Shown one piece after another: positions 56,801-62,800 of a stretch of 64,000 bases of DNA. Where the stretch lies: assembly GCA_029721515.1 (NCBI GenBank), contig CM056565.1, positions 5,768,742 through 5,832,741 on the forward strand, given 5' to 3'. The notes under the pieces are model-generated. The model did no database searches. It was not told the origin of the DNA and was given only the letters and a program-made list of their open reading frames with translations. Position numbers and translations under genes: made by a program. How positions within the stretch are numbered: position 1 is the stretch's first letter; every line of letters starts with the position of its first letter. The DNA is from Synanceia verrucosa (taxonomy: Eukaryota; Chordata; Actinopteri; Perciformes; Synanceiidae).

Positions 56801-59800
56801 TTCTTAATCTGGCAGATCTGGTGACAGATCTGTGAGTGCACATGTGATGGGAGAAAGGGCCATGGTGTGCCGATGGTCAATGTACAGGGCTATAGATGAG
56901 TGGCCTCGTAGAGACCAAGATTTATGAGCTCAGCCACTGGCTGGGACACTTTCATGTCTCTGTCTCCTGTGAGCTGACCTTTATAAGAGCTCTTAAGCGG
57001 GTGCACAGCGGCTCTATTAACAACGCTCACAAGAAAGGCAACACCTTTTGCATAACACTGAGACAGTGCAGCCTCAGTACTCTGCACACACACCTTACTA
57101 TCAAAGTAACACATGGGTATTTCTGGGGTCCATATAATAAGAAAGTTATGGAATTTAGTAAAAGCCGAGGAAAAAAAAATTGGAGCCCCCCCCACAGCTG
57201 CTCATCTGTGTATAAGCAATTAGAGCAGCGGTCGGTCATTAAACAGCAAGATTAATGCCTTGTGATCGACTGTGCTCAGGGGGATTCTGCCAAGCCTGGC
57301 CAGAAAGTTTTCTCCTCTCTTCCACTTCCTCCTTATCTGCAAGGAAAGAGAGAGAGAACCAGTGTTGCTCTGTAAAAGCTCCATTACTAATTAATGAATA
57401 TTTTTTGAGCAGAGAGGGGAAAGAGAGATGGATAGAGGGAGAAGAGAGGGAGGCTGCACCCATGGGCCAAAGCTGCATGCATGGCCGAGTCCCTGCGCTG
57501 CTCCAGTCAATGGAGATCTATCAGGGGGAGCACGAGAGGAAGATGGAGCAGGAGGAAAAGAGGAAAGTGGAGGGTGGTTCACAGGCAGGAGATTAGCCCT
57601 GGAAAATTGATCCCCCAAGCACAAAAGCCATCGGCCTCCTCTACTTTTTCTCCACAGAGCTGGTCTGAGTTTATCTATTCATCATTATCCGCATTGCACG
57701 TTGAAGTTCAGAACCATCTTTAAAGGAGAGAAAAAAAACAAAAAGTTCCACAAATCCTGAGCCAAGGTTAACCATTAGTATCACTGACTAATTACCATCT
57801 GAAGACTACAGCCACACCAACCATCCTTCAATAGAACTCAGTGTTTCCAGTGTTAGTAAGTGTACTGATTGAGTAGTATTAAAAAAGAAAAAGCTGCTTG
57901 TGAGACAAATTACAGGGGAAATACAGCTTAGATGGGATGATTAAACACTGTTTCCAGTCCCAAAGTGCATTCTAAGTCAGTTTGTTAATTAGTTTTAGCC
58001 ACAGTCAGAACTTTATGGGCCAGACTCTTCCCTGTTCAGTTTAAAGCCAGCTCTCTTTATCCATGTTCACAGCAAAGGTGTGGGGATTTCAAAATTCAGT
58101 TTGACTCTCCTTGGCTGTCCAAGTCAATAACATTTGGAAATTCTAAAGAGCGACTGGCATTTCTCCTCTCTGAATCCTTGCCTGAGGCATCCACTGGGCT
58201 GTAGTGTATACTATGGGCCTTACATCATCGTGGGATTCAATCTGTAGCACATTCATTTTGGTGTGTCACTGCTCCTGTCACTATCCAAGAGAGCAAATGT
58301 ACTATTACAGTCTCTTGAATAGGATTGCAAGTACAAAGTTAGACAATCACATTACTGATGGCTTGAAATTTTCCTGCAAGAATACAACTATGTAATAGAC
58401 AAATACGAGCCTACAGTTTTTAATCATTAAGATTAATGCTTAAAATCTACCGGCAAGTGCAAAGATACTACTGTAGTACTAACGGGCTAATGGAAACAAG
58501 AAGGAAAGAGTAGATGGCCGCATTGGAAAGCAGCACCAAACAAAAAACACAATTTTTATTACAACTGGTGTTTTATAAATCATAGCTGTTTAACGAAGAT
58601 TACAAAACAAACAGAATTTGCAGTCTACCATGCCACAAAAGCAATAAATCAGCCAGGGTATCTGACACTGACTGCACAGTGTATCTGCAAGAGTTTCATC
58701 TTAGATCCAGATGCCGCTCCAAGTATTGGATATGAGGCAGGACTTTTGAGTTTGAGGATTATATAGAAAGCAGGGAACAGATCTGCTGCTTTACACAACA
58801 GACTCGCTGATGATCAATCAATGATTGTGCCACAAAAGGTGCAAAGCCCCAAGCTTTCCATAAGCGCCGGCTGCCGACCAAACAGCCAGCTACTAATTTA
58901 AGTCCAGCCGGGGTACATCCTCATTAGACAGACTACTTTAGAAAACACTGGTGGCAGCAACTTGACGACTGTGCAGCAAGCAGTAAAAAGCGCTGCATTT
59001 CCTACAGAAGCCAAACAGATGTTTAAGCCTTAACAAATGAATAATCTTTATTCATACTGCCTTGAATTTCCTGCATCACACATGATAGTGAAGATGACTG
59101 TACGTTGATTCCCCATATTCACATGATTTGAGTCCAGTGATTGATGTGTCTTGCAATTTTACTTATTTCTGGCATAAGAGAAAAAAAATCATTTCAAACT
59201 CATAAAGGTTAGTTAAGACATGGAATCATGTTTTTGTCCCACCATACAAGTGCATTTAACTTTCTAGTAAACCAATACATTCTCCATCATTGTGACATGT
59301 CATAAATAGATATTAATAATAGGACTGTTAGTATGTTAATTGTTAACTCTACTTGGACAAACTGCCTGAAGCACACTGCCACATATGTGTTGGCAGGTCA
59401 TGAAGCAGAACTCCATTCAAAAACTGAAGGAAACTAACAATGTAGTCGTAACTAACAATCAAACATGATTTTAAAATTAGATTAACCGTTTTCTGAGTCT
59501 GTCCAAGTGAAAAATGTGTGAAAATGTGTGATGGCCGGCTTTCAGTGTGGCCAGGTAGAACAGCAACACACTTTTGGTTTTTGACAGTCACAACAAATCA
59601 TACAAACTACTTTTCTGCATGACCCTCAGTGTACCAACAAGGTAATAACTTGGTGTTGGCCATGCTTGTATTTTCACTAGTAAAACATATTTTTCAGTTT
59701 TTATGATTTTGAGCCAAAGTGAAGAGCAAATCAAATGTTTACTGAGATGGCTCATCACACAGTTGTAGACAACCAGGAAATAATTTCAACAGATGTGTTG

Positions 59801-62800
59801 GTATTTGAATGCTGAGGAAATTTGTCAACAAACATATGTATTCTGCAGGTACTGCTGCAAACTGAATATATCACACAGCTATGAGGGCAGCTCAGTGATT
59901 TTGAAGTTGTGAGCTCTTCAAAGAAGACAGGAAAACAGTGAAAGCTTCAGTCAACAGGGCCTTCACAGACTACTGAAATATGCCCTTTGGAACTGGATAT
60001 TCTGCCCTGAGGTGCAACACAGGGCTGTTTTTTTTTTTCAACATTGATTCAAATAGGCACAAAGGAGAGTGCTAAAAGAAGAAAATCCTATGAACTTGGC
60101 AGAGTTACTGAATAGTAACAAGCAAAAACAAAAACAATTGTCAGAAGATCATTGAGGAAAACAAGCTCACGGAGTGCTGTTAAATCAAGCTTTTTTTTCC
60201 CTCTATCAGCGAATGGACTCCAAACAATGTGTTCATCAACTGGTGGAGGAGATGGACCATTTAAATGCAGTCTTCTTCCCTCCCCCACCATTCCGGTCTC
60301 TTGTTCTCTAGAGATCTGACCCAACACCCAGTGATGAATAGATGTGTGAGCTCCAGCGAGCGTGGCGGAGAAGGCTCCCTGATAACCTGCTCTGGTCAGA
60401 CAGATGACCATCTCTGTTTTTCAACCTTCCCAATAGCGACTAACAATCCCAGCCTTGCTGCTCAAAGAGAGGGGTGTGTGTGTAGATAGTTACAAGCAAG
60501 TAACACCTATTCATCAAAACAGACTGCAGATCCACTAAAGTCTACTGCATCCTGAGTTGTTCCCTTTCAGTTAAATCAGAAAGTTAAAGAATGACTGCAT
60601 AGTGAAGCCCACCCACAGCTGAGGGAATGGTGAACTGGGAAACACCCAAGAGGGAAGCGTGGTGCCAGACTGCCAGCAGTGGAAGCCCCAGTGGGACTCA
60701 GGCAAGGGGAACACACTGTGGAGGGTGGGAAAAAGGAGCAGGACAGACTGGTAAGCAATGTACCACAGAGCAGTTACCATCACAGACAGACATCCATTCC
60801 TGATTTCTAGGCAAAAAAAAGATCAATGGATCTCAGAGGGGTGGAAAAGGCAGCCATTTATCTTTTGCTTTGGACACCCCTGGTCAGGAGATTCCAACAG
60901 CTTTTGAACAGAGAAGACGATGAAGAGAGCGTGACATTTGCATAACAATACATGCCTATACTCAACCACGGGGGGGGCGGCAAGACGTTTAATTCAGCAA
61001 TGGCATTCACTTGTTGGGAATAATTTCTGTGCATGGCCAGGGGAAGATTAGAATTGGTTTTCACGTTGTGTTAGTACGAGCAAGTGTAGAGAAGGGGCTT
61101 GGTGGTTACCCTTACCCTTCCTTCAATTGTGATTAAGTGTCAGGCATTAAAAGATCCCTCAAGTTTTCCGCCCTTCACTACTCTCATCTCTCCAGCTCAC
61201 TCCTTCTCCCTTCATCTCCCTGGAGAAAAGGGATTACTGGCACACTGGTATACAAAAATGGCACTTGCTCAAAATTAAAAGACTTTCGCAGGCCGCTAAT
61301 CTAATGAGGGTGGAAGAGGGTGGGTGGAGCGAGTAAGCACCATTTCAGCTTGCTGTAATGAAAGGAAGAGAGTGGATTTTCATGTTTACCGCCAACATTG
61401 CACTAAGACTAAAAAGAGACTGAAAACCCCAAAAAGAAAAGAAAGCTTTTATTCCCAAAACGGGCTAAGACAAAAGGCAAAAAACATGTGTGTATGTGGC
61501 AGGTTCAAAGGCAACGACAGTTGTGACAGTCCAGTTGAGTGACATGGTCCTGCCATGGTTTGCACTGCCAACAGCAGCTGGTATTTGTCAACTCAGACCT
61601 CGTTGGCAGAGCAGGTAGCCAGTAGAGTCCACGAACGCCAAAGAAAAAGAAAACCTTTGATTGGTTGTTTGGAGAAAGTTATTATTGATCACAATTGTGT
61701 TTTAAAGAGGACGCCCTCCCCAGTGGTACAAACAGATGCACAAACACAGGTAAAGTCATCCAAAAAGAGGTCTTGACATTCCTCCATCCCAGTCTCAGCT
61801 ATGTTCTGGTCTCAGACTACCCAGCAGCTGCAGACTGGACGCTGGAGGAGAAAAAGAAGCCCTCTGGCTGACTTAAGATCCATCGAGAGATGCTGCTCTG
61901 CTTCCCTGGCGGAGCCCCATCGAGAGATGCTGCTCTGCTTCCCTGGCAGAGCCCCACGGCAGCTACAAGTGGGGGAAAGGCTCAAGAAGCAGGAGAAAGA
62001 TGTCTACCAACAGAGAGACGGGCGCAGCAGCTTCCAGAACAGGAAACACTGTGTACATCACCCATCTGGGAAGCATTCACAACAACACACTCGTGAGTCT
62101 GGGTGCAAAACACTTGGGAAACATTGAGAGTGTGAAAATCTCATCAGGTGCAGGGGCCCGTCAACATAATTGTCAAGAGGAACAGGTCCTGCCAAAACAT
62201 GATTGATCATTTTGTTTTAAAATACCTGGAGGGAAAATGCGCTGCAGATTTTCTGGTAATTATTCAATTCAATTATATAATTTCTATCTCCTGTACTTTC
62301 CCCAAAGCCAGTGTAAGAACATTACAGTGACTCCAACAATTTCCAAATATAGATTCTCCATAGCACCCCCTCCTTCTTGAAAAGTAGCACACTCTATTAG
62401 AGGGCCTGAGCCAGATGCTTCAGGTAATTACCAGGACCCGTTAGGCCTGAGCGAGCTGCCCATCGTAGCCTTCAGCTCCCATTTTGAGTCCACTTCAGGC
62501 ACAATGTCCCATAATGAAGGAGGGTCACAGACAGGCTGTGCTTTGCTTTAACTCCAAAGTTCAATCTACATGGCAGAGAGCATGAATAAAGATGGCCTTT
62601 TCCATCTTCCAATGCTAAATGTTACCATTACTGAAGAGGGAATAGTGGGGGGCAGATGCATTTGCCTTGTTTCTGCATGGCTGCTCCTGCATGCATACGA
62701 GTTATGATACTGACTGAGCTCAGCCTCCTATACCTTCTTCTTCATCCTTTGTGGAGCAGTGCTATGTGATTTTAGATTACTTAGTTAAAATACAATGCAA

